In this document: one piece after another, positions 43,799-52,461 of the stretch
How positions within the stretch are numbered: the first letter of the stretch is position 1
Layout of the letters: every line of letters begins with the position of its first letter
Origin: an uncultured Dehalococcoidia bacterium
GTDB lineage: Bacteria > Chloroflexota > Dehalococcoidia > Lucifugimonadales > Lucifugimonadaceae
Assembly: GCA_958295935.1 (NCBI GenBank)
Contig: OY282385.1
Span: 1 to 64,000 of the forward strand
Direction: 5' to 3'
DNA: 64,000 bases
Made by a program: the position numbers and the translations under genes
Notes under the pieces: model-generated
Told to the model about the DNA's origin: nothing
The model's input: only the letters and a program-made list of their open reading frames with translations
Database searches by the model: none

Positions 43799-44290
43799 AT
43801 GGCGACTTATGCGGTGTTGACGAGCAGCGATCTTGGGGCTCGCGGGGAGCGCGCGGATACGAGCGGCGACGCGATAGTCGAGCTGATGGATTCGGCCGGT
43901 CACACGCTGGCGGCGCGGGTTATCCTTCCGGATGACGTTGATCGGTTGAGCGGTCAGTTGGCGTCGTGGTGTGGTTCGGGGCGTGTTGGCGCGGTGTTGA
44001 CGACTGGGGGTACAGGGCTGGGCGCCCGCGACGTCATGCCTGAGGCGACGGCCCGGGTGCTGGATTTCGAGATACCTGGAATTGCGGAGGCGATGCGCTC
44101 TCAGACCTTGCACAAGACGCCTATGGCGATGCTCAGCCGCTCTCGTGCGGGGGTTCGGGGTCGGACTTTGATAGTGAACCTTCCCGGCAGCCCTGCGGGG
44201 GTGCGTGAGACGCTGGCGGTGGTTCTTCCGGTGCTGGAGCATGCGGTGGAGGTGTTGCAGGGCCGGCACGCGGGGCCGCATCCTCTCTAG
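43799..44290 (+). CDS. mogA: Molybdopterin adenylyltransferase (MogA/MoaB family)
   Basis: A 163-residue protein activating molybdopterin with ATP for molybdate insertion. The signature TTGGTGLGARDVMPEAT and NLPGSPAGVRE are exact family features. A possible -10 element TATGCT lies just before the ATG, suggesting a short leader. It begins a plus-strand run with trmD and rplS. The membrane molybdenum enzyme at 28240 is a likely client. Confidence 0.92.
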   Translation: MATYAVLTSSDLGARGERADTSGDAIVELMDSAGHTLAARVILPDDVDRLSGQLASWCGSGRVGAVLTTGGTGLGARDVMPEATARVLDFEIPGIAEAMRSQTLHKTPMAMLSRSRAGVRGRTLIVNLPGSPAGVRETLAVVLPVLEHAVEVLQGRHAGPHPL

Positions 44291-44333
44291 AGGGCCGGTT
44301 CGGGTATTTGGTCGAGGTTGTCGAGGGGCTGCT

Positions 44334-45053
44334 ATGACGCTCAGGATCAGGGTTTTGACGTTGTTCCCCAGGATGTTCGACGTTCCGCTGGGAGAGAGCA
44401 TCGTGGGGCGCGCCCGTGCGCGGGGCCTGGTGTCTCTGACGGTGCATGATCTTCGGGACTATGCTCTGGGCCGGCACAGGCGGGTTGACGATGAGCCTTA
44501 TGGGGGCGGTCCTGGCATGGTGATGCGGGCTGAGCCGCTCATTTCGGCGGTGGAGGGTCTGAGGTGCGAGGCGCTGGCCCAGGGCGAGCCGGAGCCTCTG
44601 GCGGCTTTGATGTCTCCTCAGGGGGCCTTGTTCGATCAGTCTGCGGCGGCCCGGCTGAGCAGGCGGCCGTCTCTGCTGCTGGTGTGCGGCCATTACGGCG
44701 GGGTTGACGAGCGTTTCATCAGTCGCTGCGTGGATGAGGAGTTGTCGATCGGCGACTACGTACTGACGGGCGGGGAGTTGGCTGCGATGGTGGTAGTGGA
44801 TGCAGTGACGCGTTTGCTGCCGGGGGTCGTGGGGAATGCGGATTCGGTTGATCTGGACACTTTCGGCGCTGGTGCGGGTGGACTGCTTCAGGGGCCGGTG
44901 TATACGAGGCCGGAGGAGGTTGAGGGTATGCGTGTACCGCCGGAGTTGCTGTCCGGGGACCACGGGCGGGTGGAGGAATGGCGTCTGCGTCAGTCGGTTG
45001 AGCGTACGCGTCGTCGTCGTCCGGATCTGCTGGAGGGGTGGCCCGGCGGGTGA
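44334..45053 (+). CDS. trmD: tRNA (guanine(37)-N(1))-methyltransferase
   Basis: A 239-residue SPOUT enzyme that methylates G37 of tRNAs. The knot region is LVCGHYGGVDERF with SIGDYVLTGGELAA, and the N-terminus LTLFPRMFD and DEPYGGGPGMVM are diagnostic. The ATG at 44334 has GAGGGG upstream. It precedes rplS, as in most bacteria, here separated by about 150 bases; rimM and rpsP are not next to it. Confidence 0.95.
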   Translation: MTLRIRVLTLFPRMFDVPLGESIVGRARARGLVSLTVHDLRDYALGRHRRVDDEPYGGGPGMVMRAEPLISAVEGLRCEALAQGEPEPLAALMSPQGALFDQSAAARLSRRPSLLLVCGHYGGVDERFISRCVDEELSIGDYVLTGGELAAMVVVDAVTRLLPGVVGNADSVDLDTFGAGAGGLLQGPVYTRPEEVEGMRVPPELLSGDHGRVEEWRLRQSVERTRRRRPDLLEGWPGG

Positions 45054-45204
45054 GTCCGTGGGTTGCGCGGGCTGCGGGCGTGTTGATACGGGGGTCGTGG
45101 AGGATGTAAACTTTAGGCCACTTACTGCTCAACTTCGTTCGTAGACAGCGCGCCGGGTGCGCTTCTTTGCGCCGGCCGTTTGGATTTTCGAGGACCTACC
45201 CATC

Positions 45205-45558
45205 ATGGATGCGCGCCAGATATTGGATATAAAGCCTTCGGATGCGATGGAGGAGTTTCGTCCTGGGGACACGGTGATAGTGAACGTGCGGATTCGCGAG
45301 GGTGAGCGGGAGCGTGTGCAGGCATATCAGGGCAACGTGATCGTGGGTTCTCACCGGAAGGATCATATTCCTCAGCCTGGGGCTACTTTCACGGTGCGGC
45401 GCGTGTCTTACGGGGTGGGGGTGGAGCGGATATTTCCGTTGTGCTCGCCGATGATCGAGTCGGTGAAGGTGACGCGTCGGGGCAAGGTGCGCAGGGCCCG
45501 GCTGTTCTATCTGCGCGGTCTTACGGGTCGGAAGGCTCGTATCAAGGAGCGCCGCTAG
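45205..45558 (+). CDS. rplS: 50S ribosomal protein L19
   Basis: A 117-residue protein located at the 30S-50S interface. [13 protein letters not shown], the conserved [12 protein letters not shown] and the basic C-terminal [14 protein letters not shown] are hallmark. The ATG at 45205 gives the normal length. Follows trmD. Confidence 0.95.
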   Translation: MDARQILDIKPSDAMEEFRPGDTVIVNVRIREGERERVQAYQGNVIVGSHRKDHIPQPGATFTVRRVSYGVGVERIFPLCSPMIESVKVTRRGKVRRARLFYLRGLTGRKARIKERR

Positions 45559-45724
45559 CTGCTTTGGGGCGTCGCTCGCTTCATCGCCTGAGCCTGCCTG
45601 GGCTGTCGCGCGGTGCGGCGGGCGGGAGTGTTTTTCGCTGGCGCTAGTTGTTATGGGCTGTGCTAATATTTTGTTAATTGGATGAGAAGCCGTTCGATGG
45701 GTAGGGCTACGAGGAGGTGTGGAG

Positions 45725-46555
45725 ATGGCAAATATATTAGTACGTCTGGTATGGGTTTTCGCCCTGTCTCTATCGCTGAGCCTTGTGGTTTTTGTGGCGT
45801 GGATGCTGGGGCAGCCTTCCGGGACGATCAAGGGTTATGAGGATTGGTTCTGCGACGCTCATCCTGAGTTGTGCAGGACGATGTCGACTCCCACTTCCCA
45901 GCCTACTGCGACGACGTCTCCGGGGGTTGCGGTGACGCCGCAGGGGGTTTCGTATCCTCGCGCTGTTTCGGCGGAGGAGTTGAAGGGTCTCTGCAAATAT
46001 TCCGGTGAGTTGGGATCCAGTTCCACTGTAAAGCGTACAAAGCATTATGAAGAAGTGGACGGTCGATTTGAGCTTGTGAGAGAGGACATGTCTATCAGTT
46101 CTATAGATGCGAACTTGAACATGCAGTGGACGTTCATAGATGAGAACGGGGTTAAATATTTTGAGACATATTACGTTGATGGCTTTACTTATACTCGCGT
46201 CAGTGAAGATGAGGCCGATGGTTGGAACGTGGAGGCGTCTCCCGGGTTCTGGGGCGATCTGATACCCGACGCCGACGACCCTGTGGGACCGACCGGTCGG
46301 GTTATCGATCTGCCCGATGGGTCTGACACGGTATGTGCGCACTCGCCTGAGGACTTGGAGGACGTTACGGACTATGGTATGGAGATGTTGGATGGAGTGC
46401 GGGTCAGGCACGTGGGCGTTACTCTGAAACCTCGTCCCTACGATCGGTCACAGATGATCGTAGAGTACTGGGTGGATTTGGACGGTCAGGGGGTCCAAAT
46501 CAAGGACACCCGGATCTGGGCTTCAAGGGGCGAATACCCTGACGCGTCGGTCTGA
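45725..46555 (+). CDS. Membrane-anchored protein of a tandem triplicated family, copy 1
   Basis: A 276-residue product with a hydrophobic N-terminal segment (about residues 5-28) instead of a lipobox, then a Ser/Thr-rich linker and the body shared with copies 2 and 3, including YSGELGSSSTV, HYEEVDGRFEL, the DLPDGSDTVC stretch and YGMEMLDGVRVRHVG. GAGGAGG lies seven bases before the ATG. The pattern of a DGVRVRHVG strand followed by a VEYWVD strand resembles LppX/LprAFG-type lipoproteins, a weak match. An indel near 46540 shifts the frame, so the last 36 or so residues present in the other copies are replaced by a short end. Confidence 0.8.
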   Translation: MANILVRLVWVFALSLSLSLVVFVAWMLGQPSGTIKGYEDWFCDAHPELCRTMSTPTSQPTATTSPGVAVTPQGVSYPRAVSAEELKGLCKYSGELGSSSTVKRTKHYEEVDGRFELVREDMSISSIDANLNMQWTFIDENGVKYFETYYVDGFTYTRVSEDEADGWNVEASPGFWGDLIPDADDPVGPTGRVIDLPDGSDTVCAHSPEDLEDVTDYGMEMLDGVRVRHVGVTLKPRPYDRSQMIVEYWVDLDGQGVQIKDTRIWASRGEYPDASV

Positions 46556-46657
46556 GGGGATTACTACATCTATAGATCGTGACCCGTCCATTTTGATAAC
46601 GGCGCCGGCGGGCGCTGCTACGCCTGCGGCGGGGCCGTGAGGGGGTGGGTTGCGGTC

Positions 46658-47695
46658 ATGCGCGGCTTTTGGGGGCTGACGTCGGGAGTGCGGTTGCAGT
46701 CTTGCGGTTCCATCTTGCCGGGGTTGTTTCGAGTTGGACTGCTGACGATCGCAGGAATCGTCGTGCTTGCAGCCCTACCCGGTTGCGGGACGATTCGAGA
46801 GGGAGCTGCGCCGGGGGGTGATGCTGTGGCGGGGACGCAGGTCGTTTTGGTGAGTTCGCCGGAGGGTGAGGGGACGGCTACTGCGACGACGTCTCCGGAG
46901 GTTGTGGCGACGCCGCAGGGGGTTGTATCCACGGCTACAGCGGAAGCTTCGCCTCGGGCTGGCGAGGCCACGGCCACGGCTACGGCTTCACCGGAGGTTT
47001 CGTATCCGCGCTCTGTTTCGGCGGAGGATTTGAAGGGTCTCTGCAAATATTCCGGTGAGTTGGGATCCAGTTCCACTGTGATACGTACAAAGTATTATGA
47101 AGAAGTGGACGGTCGATTTGAATTTGTGAGAGAGGACATGTCTATCGGTTCCATAGATGCGAACTTGAACATGAACTGGGTGTCCATGGATGCGAACGGG
47201 GTTAAATATAGCGAGACATATTACGTTGATGGCTTTACTTATTATAGCGTGAGTGAAGATGAGGCCGATGGTTGGAGGGTGGAGGCGTCTCCCGGGTTCT
47301 GGGACTATCTGATACCCGACTCCGACGACCCTGTGGGACCGACCGGTCGGGTTATCGATCTTCCCGATGGGTCTGACACGGTATGTGAGCACTCGCCTGA
47401 GGACTTGGAGGACGTTACGGACTATGGCATGGAGATGTTGGACGGAGTGAGAGTCCGGCACGTGGGGGCTAATTTGAAACCTCATCTTTTCCATAGGGCT
47501 TGGACGCAGATGATCGTGGAGTACTGGGTGGATTCGGACGGTCAGCTGGTCCAAACCAAGGACACCGAGATTGGGGCTTCAAGCGGTGAATACCCTGCGA
47601 GTCGGTCTGAGGCGGTTTCTACATTTATAGATCGTGATCCGTCCATTTTGATAACGGCGCCGGCGGGCGCGGCTACGCCTGCGGCGGGGCCGTGA
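46658..47695 (+). CDS. Secreted lipoprotein of the triplicated family, copy 2
   Basis: A 345-residue protein with a signal peptide and lipobox LPGC at about residue 42, then a low-complexity Ala/Thr/Glu-rich linker of roughly 70 residues and the conserved body with YSGELGSSSTVI and the DLPDGSDTVC stretch. The C-terminus ends ITAPAGAATPAAGP. The ATG is used; an in-frame GTG lies at 46637. The body is about as long as in copy 1, but the N-terminus is unrelated to that of copy 1. Two Cys are conserved in the body (near GLC and TVC) and could form a disulfide. Confidence 0.85.
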   Translation: MRGFWGLTSGVRLQSCGSILPGLFRVGLLTIAGIVVLAALPGCGTIREGAAPGGDAVAGTQVVLVSSPEGEGTATATTSPEVVATPQGVVSTATAEASPRAGEATATATASPEVSYPRSVSAEDLKGLCKYSGELGSSSTVIRTKYYEEVDGRFEFVREDMSIGSIDANLNMNWVSMDANGVKYSETYYVDGFTYYSVSEDEADGWRVEASPGFWDYLIPDSDDPVGPTGRVIDLPDGSDTVCEHSPEDLEDVTDYGMEMLDGVRVRHVGANLKPHLFHRAWTQMIVEYWVDSDGQLVQTKDTEIGASSGEYPASRSEAVSTFIDRDPSILITAPAGAATPAAGP

Positions 47696-47712
47696 GGGGG
47701 TGGGTTGGGGTC

Positions 47713-48672
47713 ATGCGCGGTTTTTGGGGTCTAACGTCGGGTGTGCGGTTACAGTTTTGCGGTTTCATCTTGCCGGGGTTGTTTCGGGTTGGGCTGCTGG
47801 CGGTCTCAGGAATCGTCGTGCTTGCAGCCCTACCCGGTTGCGGGACGCTGCCGGAGGGAGCTGTGGCGGGGGGTGATGCTGCTGCGGGGACGGCTTCACC
47901 GGAGGTTTCATATCCGCGCTCTGTTTCGGCGGAGGATTTGAAGGGTCTCTGCAAATATACCAGTGAGCCGGGAGCCAATTCCACTGTACAGCGTAGAAAG
48001 CATTATGAAGAAGTGGACGGTCGATTTGAGCTTGTGGGAGAAGACATGATTATCATGTCTATAGATGCGAACTTGAACGTGCACTGGGTGTTCATGGATG
48101 AGAACGGGGTTAAATATGACGAGACATATTACGTTGATGGCTTTACTTATAATTGGGTGAGTGAAGATGAGGCCGATGGTTGGAACGTGGAGGCGTCTCC
48201 CGGGTTCTGGGGCGATCTGATACCTGACGCCGACGACCCTGTGGGACCGGTGGGCGGGGTTGGCGGCCCGTCGGATGGAACCGGCTCGACGCCCGGGGGC
48301 GACTCTGAGGGATCTGTGGGCCCGACCGGTCGGGTTGTGGATCTGCCCGATGGGTCTGACACGGTATGTTTGCACTCGCCGGACGAATTGGAGGACGTTA
48401 CGGACTATGGCATGGAGATGTTGGATGGAGTGCGGGTCAGGCACGTGGGGGCTACTGTGAAATCTCGTCCCTACGATTGGGCGCAGATGCTCGTGGAGTA
48501 CTGGGTGGATTCGGAGGGACAGTCGGTCCAAATCAAGCACACCGATATCTGGGCTTCTAGGGGTGAATACCCTGCGAGTCGGTCTGAGGGGATTTCTACA
48601 TCTATAGATCGTGATCCGACCATTTTGATAACGGCGCCGGCGGGCGCTGCTACGCCTGCGGCGGGGCCGTGA
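47713..48672 (+). CDS. Secreted lipoprotein of the triplicated family, copy 3
   Basis: A 319-residue lipoprotein with the same signal peptide (MRGFWGLTSGVRL start, LPGC lipobox) and body as copy 2, but with a shorter linker and a Gly/Ser-rich insert of about 25 residues (GGVGGPSDGTGSTPGG near 48251-48300) before the DLPDGSDTVC stretch. A GTG at 47692 overlaps the copy 2 stop. The reading frame is intact, suggesting selection. Confidence 0.85.
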   Translation: MRGFWGLTSGVRLQFCGFILPGLFRVGLLAVSGIVVLAALPGCGTLPEGAVAGGDAAAGTASPEVSYPRSVSAEDLKGLCKYTSEPGANSTVQRRKHYEEVDGRFELVGEDMIIMSIDANLNVHWVFMDENGVKYDETYYVDGFTYNWVSEDEADGWNVEASPGFWGDLIPDADDPVGPVGGVGGPSDGTGSTPGGDSEGSVGPTGRVVDLPDGSDTVCLHSPDELEDVTDYGMEMLDGVRVRHVGATVKSRPYDWAQMLVEYWVDSEGQSVQIKHTDIWASRGEYPASRSEGISTSIDRDPTILITAPAGAATPAAGP

Positions 48673-48770
48673 GGGGGGGTGGGTTGCGGTCATGCGCGGC
48701 TTTTGGGGTCTAACATCGGGTGTGCGGTTACAGTTTTGCCGCGCCACAGTGCCGGGGTTGTTTCGAGTTG
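48669..48770 (+). pseudogene. Fourth copy of the family's 5' leader, fused to the priA start
   Basis: The bases from 48669 match, nearly without gaps, the sequence around the ATG of copies 2 and 3, encoding MRGFWGLTSGVRL again, and similarity ends at TTTCGAGTTG, which includes the TTG start of priA at 48768. It is either a truncated fourth copy or the source segment of the duplicated leader. It adds no complete protein. Confidence 0.75.
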
Positions 48771-51278
48771 CGCTACGCAGAGGTGGCGGTCGATCTGCCG
48801 ACCAGCCACTCGGAGACCTTCACATACTCTATTCCCGACCAGCTGGTCGTGTCTCCGGGGGATCTCGTGTGGTCGCCTTTTGGGGCTCGTTCGCTACAGG
48901 GAATCGTGTTTGAGACCGGTGGGGAGTCGGAGGTCGAGCGGACTCGTGAGATCATCCGTGTGGCGGAGGGGGGGCCGTTCATCGATCCGGTTCGGTTGAT
49001 GCTGGCGCGTTGGGTGGCGTCTTACTATCGTACGGGCCTGTATGCGGCTGCCAGCGCTATGCTGCCGCCCGGCTCATCCACCCGTCTGCGTTGGTGGCTG
49101 GAGCGGGCTGAGTTTCCGCCGTTCGAGGGGGAGCTGTTGCGGCCGCGGGAGCGTCGTGCACTGGACTACGTGCCTCCGGGCGGGCGGGTCAGGCGGGACC
49201 GGGTGATTCGTAAGCTGGGCAGGGGCGGTTTGGGGGTTGTGGAGCGGTTGGTGCGTCGGGGCTATCTTGTGATGACGTCGTCGTGGGAACGTCCTCGCGT
49301 CAAGGCTCGTTACGCGGCGTCGGTGGAGTTGGGGGTTGCGGCTGAGGAGGCTCTGAGGGCTGCCGGGGTTTATCGCGGCGGTTCCAGCAGGCGCCGGGCG
49401 GATCTGCTTGAGTGGCTTGCCGAGGGGAATGGCGGGGAGACTCGCGCTGAGTTGGGTAGGCGCTTTGGCGTTTCTGCGGTGAAGGGCGTGTTGGCTGCGG
49501 GCCTGGCCAGGCTGGAGCGGGTGCGCGTGGAGCGGGATCCTCTGGAGGGGTATGCGGTGCAGCGTCGGATTCCTAACGATCCGACGAGTGAGCAGGCTGC
49601 GGCTATCGGGGAGATCACGCGTGCGCTGGGTCTCTCCGGTGCAGGACCACGCTCGGCTGACGGCGGTCAGGAGGGGGTTGAGGGGGAGCGCGACGGTAAG
49701 AAGGCCTTTCTTCTGTACGGGGTGACGGGCAGCGGTAAGACGGAGGTTTATCTGCGCGCGGTGGATGCCTGCCTGAAGCTGGGCCGGCGTGCGCTGGTGC
49801 TGGTGCCTGAGATCGCTCTCACGCCTCAGACGCTTGAGCGTTTTGCATCTCGTTTTCCGGGGAAGATAGCGCTTCAGCACTCCGGGCTGTCGGATGGGCA
49901 GCGCTATGACCAGTGGCGGCGTATTCGGTCGGGAGATTTCCCTATCGTTCTTGGCTCACGCGGGGCTGTGTTTGCGCCGGTTGAGAATCTGGGTTTGTTG
50001 GTGATGGACGAGGAGCATGAGTGGACGTACAAGCAGCACGACCAGACGCCTCGTTACCATGCGCGGGCGGTTGCGGAGCGGTTGTGCAGGTTGTCGGGGG
50101 CTGTTCTGGTCCTTGGGAGCGCTACGCCGGATGCGGTTACTTACAGGCGGGCCTGCCGCGGCGGTCTGGGTCTTTTGAGGCTGCCTCACCGGGTCGTTTC
50201 GGATGGTGGGGGGAGGCCGTCGGGCCGGCCCGGTGCGCGGGCGGAGGTGCGGGTGGTGGACATGCGGGATGAGTTGCGTGCGGGGCATACGGAGATGTTG
50301 AGCAGGCCATTGATAGAGGCGATGCGCGTTTCGCTGGATTCCGGGGGAAGGGCGATCCTGTTCATCAACCGTCGTGGGTCTGCGTCGTTCGTGCAGTGCC
50401 GGGATTGCGGGGGTATACGCAGGTGTCGGCGTTGCGATACGTCTCTTACGTATCATCGGTCTGAGGGGGATTCGACGCCGGACATGCTGGTGTGCCACTA
50501 CTGCAACTATCGAATACGGGCGGAGCGGGGTTGCCGGGATTGCGGGGGTCTTCAGGTCAGGCGGTTGGCTCCCGGGACTCAGGCGGCCGCGGCCGCCGTG
50601 GCGTCGTACTTTCCGAGAGCGGGGGCCATTCGGTGGGACTCGGACTCGGCGAGGACTGCCAGGGACCATGCTCGAATCGTGGAGGAGTTCGAGCGGGGGG
50701 AGGCGCGCGTGCTGGTGGGCACGCAGATGGTGGCAAAGGGGCTGGACATTCCGTCGGTGACGCTCGTCGGGGTGTTGTCGGCGGATACCGGGCTTGCGAT
50801 ACCGGACTACCGGTCGAGCGAGCGAACGTTCCAGTTGCTGGCGCAGGTCGTGGGTCGTTCGGGTCGAGGTTTGAGGGGCGGGCGTGCGATCATCCAGACT
50901 TTTCAGCCCGGTCACTATGCGATCAGTGCGGCTGCCGCTCAGGACTATGAGTCTTTCTATGAGTCTGAGATCTCGATGCGCAGGATGTTGGCGAATCCGC
51001 CGTTTACCCGTTTGATCCGGCTGACGTACTCTTCGTCGGATATGGACGAGGCGCACGAGACGGCGCGTAGCATCGCAGCCCGCTTGCGGGCCGACCGTTC
51101 GAGGACGGGGCTGACGGACACGCTCGTTTCGGGGCCGACTCCCGGATTTCCGTTGCGAGTGCGTGACACGTACCGTTGGCACATTGCGCTCAAGGGGCCG
51201 CGGCCGGAGCGTTTGTTGGATGCGTCTCCGCCGGGGCGGGATTGCGTGGTTGACGTGGATCCCGTGAGTCTGGCGTGA
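48768..51278 (+). CDS. priA: Primosomal helicase PriA
   Basis: An 836-residue superfamily 2 helicase that restarts stalled forks. An N-terminal DNA-binding domain (AEVAVDLPTSHSETFTYSI) is followed by the helicase with Walker A GVTGSGKTEVYL, VPEIALTPQ, and DEEHEWTYKQHD. The zinc-binding insert has paired Cys (CRDCGG, CRRCDTS, CHYCNY, CRDCGG), then GTQMVAKGLDIP. The start is a TTG at 48768, inside a segment copied from the neighbouring lipoprotein genes; the conserved N-terminal strand starts right after it. Full length is normal. Confidence 0.95.
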   Translation: MRYAEVAVDLPTSHSETFTYSIPDQLVVSPGDLVWSPFGARSLQGIVFETGGESEVERTREIIRVAEGGPFIDPVRLMLARWVASYYRTGLYAAASAMLPPGSSTRLRWWLERAEFPPFEGELLRPRERRALDYVPPGGRVRRDRVIRKLGRGGLGVVERLVRRGYLVMTSSWERPRVKARYAASVELGVAAEEALRAAGVYRGGSSRRRADLLEWLAEGNGGETRAELGRRFGVSAVKGVLAAGLARLERVRVERDPLEGYAVQRRIPNDPTSEQAAAIGEITRALGLSGAGPRSADGGQEGVEGERDGKKAFLLYGVTGSGKTEVYLRAVDACLKLGRRALVLVPEIALTPQTLERFASRFPGKIALQHSGLSDGQRYDQWRRIRSGDFPIVLGSRGAVFAPVENLGLLVMDEEHEWTYKQHDQTPRYHARAVAERLCRLSGAVLVLGSATPDAVTYRRACRGGLGLLRLPHRVVSDGGGRPSGRPGARAEVRVVDMRDELRAGHTEMLSRPLIEAMRVSLDSGGRAILFINRRGSASFVQCRDCGGIRRCRRCDTSLTYHRSEGDSTPDMLVCHYCNYRIRAERGCRDCGGLQVRRLAPGTQAAAAAVASYFPRAGAIRWDSDSARTARDHARIVEEFERGEARVLVGTQMVAKGLDIPSVTLVGVLSADTGLAIPDYRSSERTFQLLAQVVGRSGRGLRGGRAIIQTFQPGHYAISAAAAQDYESFYESEISMRRMLANPPFTRLIRLTYSSSDMDEAHETARSIAARLRADRSRTGLTDTLVSGPTPGFPLRVRDTYRWHIALKGPRPERLLDASPPGRDCVVDVDPVSLA

Positions 51279-51333
51279 TAGGCGCTGAGGGATTGGGTCG
51301 ACGGGGGTCTCGGCGCGGTGCGAGAATGGATGT

Positions 51334-52089
51334 ATGCCGCTTCTTGAAATCCGCATAGCCCCGGACCCTATCCTTCGCAAGAAGGCCCGCGCGATAAGGC
51401 GTGTGGATGATGCCGTTCGCAAGCTGGCGTGTGACATGATCGAGACGATGCAGGATGCTCAGGGGGTGGGGCTTGCTGCGAACCAGGTGGGCGTGCTCAA
51501 GCGGCTCGTGACTATCCAGATACCAGAGGAGGATCCTCGGGTGTTGATAAACCCGGAGGTCACGAGGCGGGAGGGTTGTCGGGAGGTGCAGGAGGGTTGT
51601 CTGAGCGTTCCTGGGTACACGGGTTTGATCAATCGCTCTGTTCGGATACGTGCTCGTGCTCTGGATGAGTGGGGGGGGAAGTTCCGGTTTTCTGCGGAGG
51701 AGTTGCTTGCGCAGGCTATCGAGCACGAGATCGATCACCTCAACGGCATCCTGTTTCTGGACCATCTTGAGAGCCACGAGAAGTTGTGGCGCAACGATAA
51801 CCCGCCTCCTATGGGTCCACATCTCCATGACGTGGACATAGAGGTTCACGCGGACCACTCGGACGGGGATGACGCGGGTTCAGCCGGAGGCGGGGCCGCT
51901 GGTGAGAAGGCGGATGGCGGGGCTGAGGGAGACGATGACGGGGGTGACACTGAAATCCTGGCAGTAAGGGCGAGGTTGTCGGCCGTGACTTCCGATGCGG
52001 GGATGAGGGATCTTGCGTATGACCTGTCGGACGCGAGGGCGATCCGGCCGGGCTCCGGCTTTGTGCAGGGTTCGAGGGGGCCGGAGTGA
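51334..52089 (+). CDS. def: Peptide deformylase with acidic C-terminal extension
   Basis: A 251-residue enzyme that removes the formyl group of new proteins. Motif 1 GVGLAANQVG (44-53), motif 2 EGCLS with the metal Cys89, and motif 3 HEIDH (131-135, catalytic Glu132) are intact. The core ends near residue 165; the rest is a Gly/Asp-rich linker and a helical tail not normally present. It follows priA by 55 bases, on the same strand, as priA-def pairs often do. Confidence 0.93.
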   Translation: MPLLEIRIAPDPILRKKARAIRRVDDAVRKLACDMIETMQDAQGVGLAANQVGVLKRLVTIQIPEEDPRVLINPEVTRREGCREVQEGCLSVPGYTGLINRSVRIRARALDEWGGKFRFSAEELLAQAIEHEIDHLNGILFLDHLESHEKLWRNDNPPPMGPHLHDVDIEVHADHSDGDDAGSAGGGAAGEKADGGAEGDDDGGDTEILAVRARLSAVTSDAGMRDLAYDLSDARAIRPGSGFVQGSRGPE

Positions 52090-52461
52090 TGCGCGTTCGG
52101 GCCGGTGGGTCACGGGAGTTGGCGGGTTGGATCGAATGGGCGTTTGGTCGGTGGGCGTCGGTTCGGCGTACCTGGAAATGATCGGTGATATACTCTTTGT
52201 CGGCTGCGAATGCCCTGGGGCGTCGGGGCCGTTTTTTTGTCAAGACCATCGTTGTTTCGGCCAAATTGGACTTTACTCTGCGCTTCAGCATGTTCCTATC
52301 CGGGTTGTCGTACAGGCTGGGGGCTGATGGTTTCCGGCATATCTTTCCATACCGAGACAAGACTATCTTGCGACCTTCCGCCTTCACGTCCGCCCGCGGC
52401 TCTGCGCGGGTATGCGACCCGTCCGGCGTGCTTAGAAGGTCCCAGGTTTGAGGTTTCCTGA
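52090..52461. other. Intergenic region before secD
   Basis: About 372 bases. A TATACT hexamer at 52189-52194 may be a -10 element, without a good -35 at 17 bases. The ORF at 52185-52451 has no ribosome site and is not convincing. No RNA gene recognised. Confidence 0.45.

Noticed and set aside
49956-51437. 493-residue antisense ORF across priA
   Set aside because: Mirrors PriA coding sequence; no independent evidence.
52185-52451. 88-residue ORF upstream of secD
   Set aside because: Overlaps a likely -10 element and has no Shine-Dalgarno or recognisable motif.
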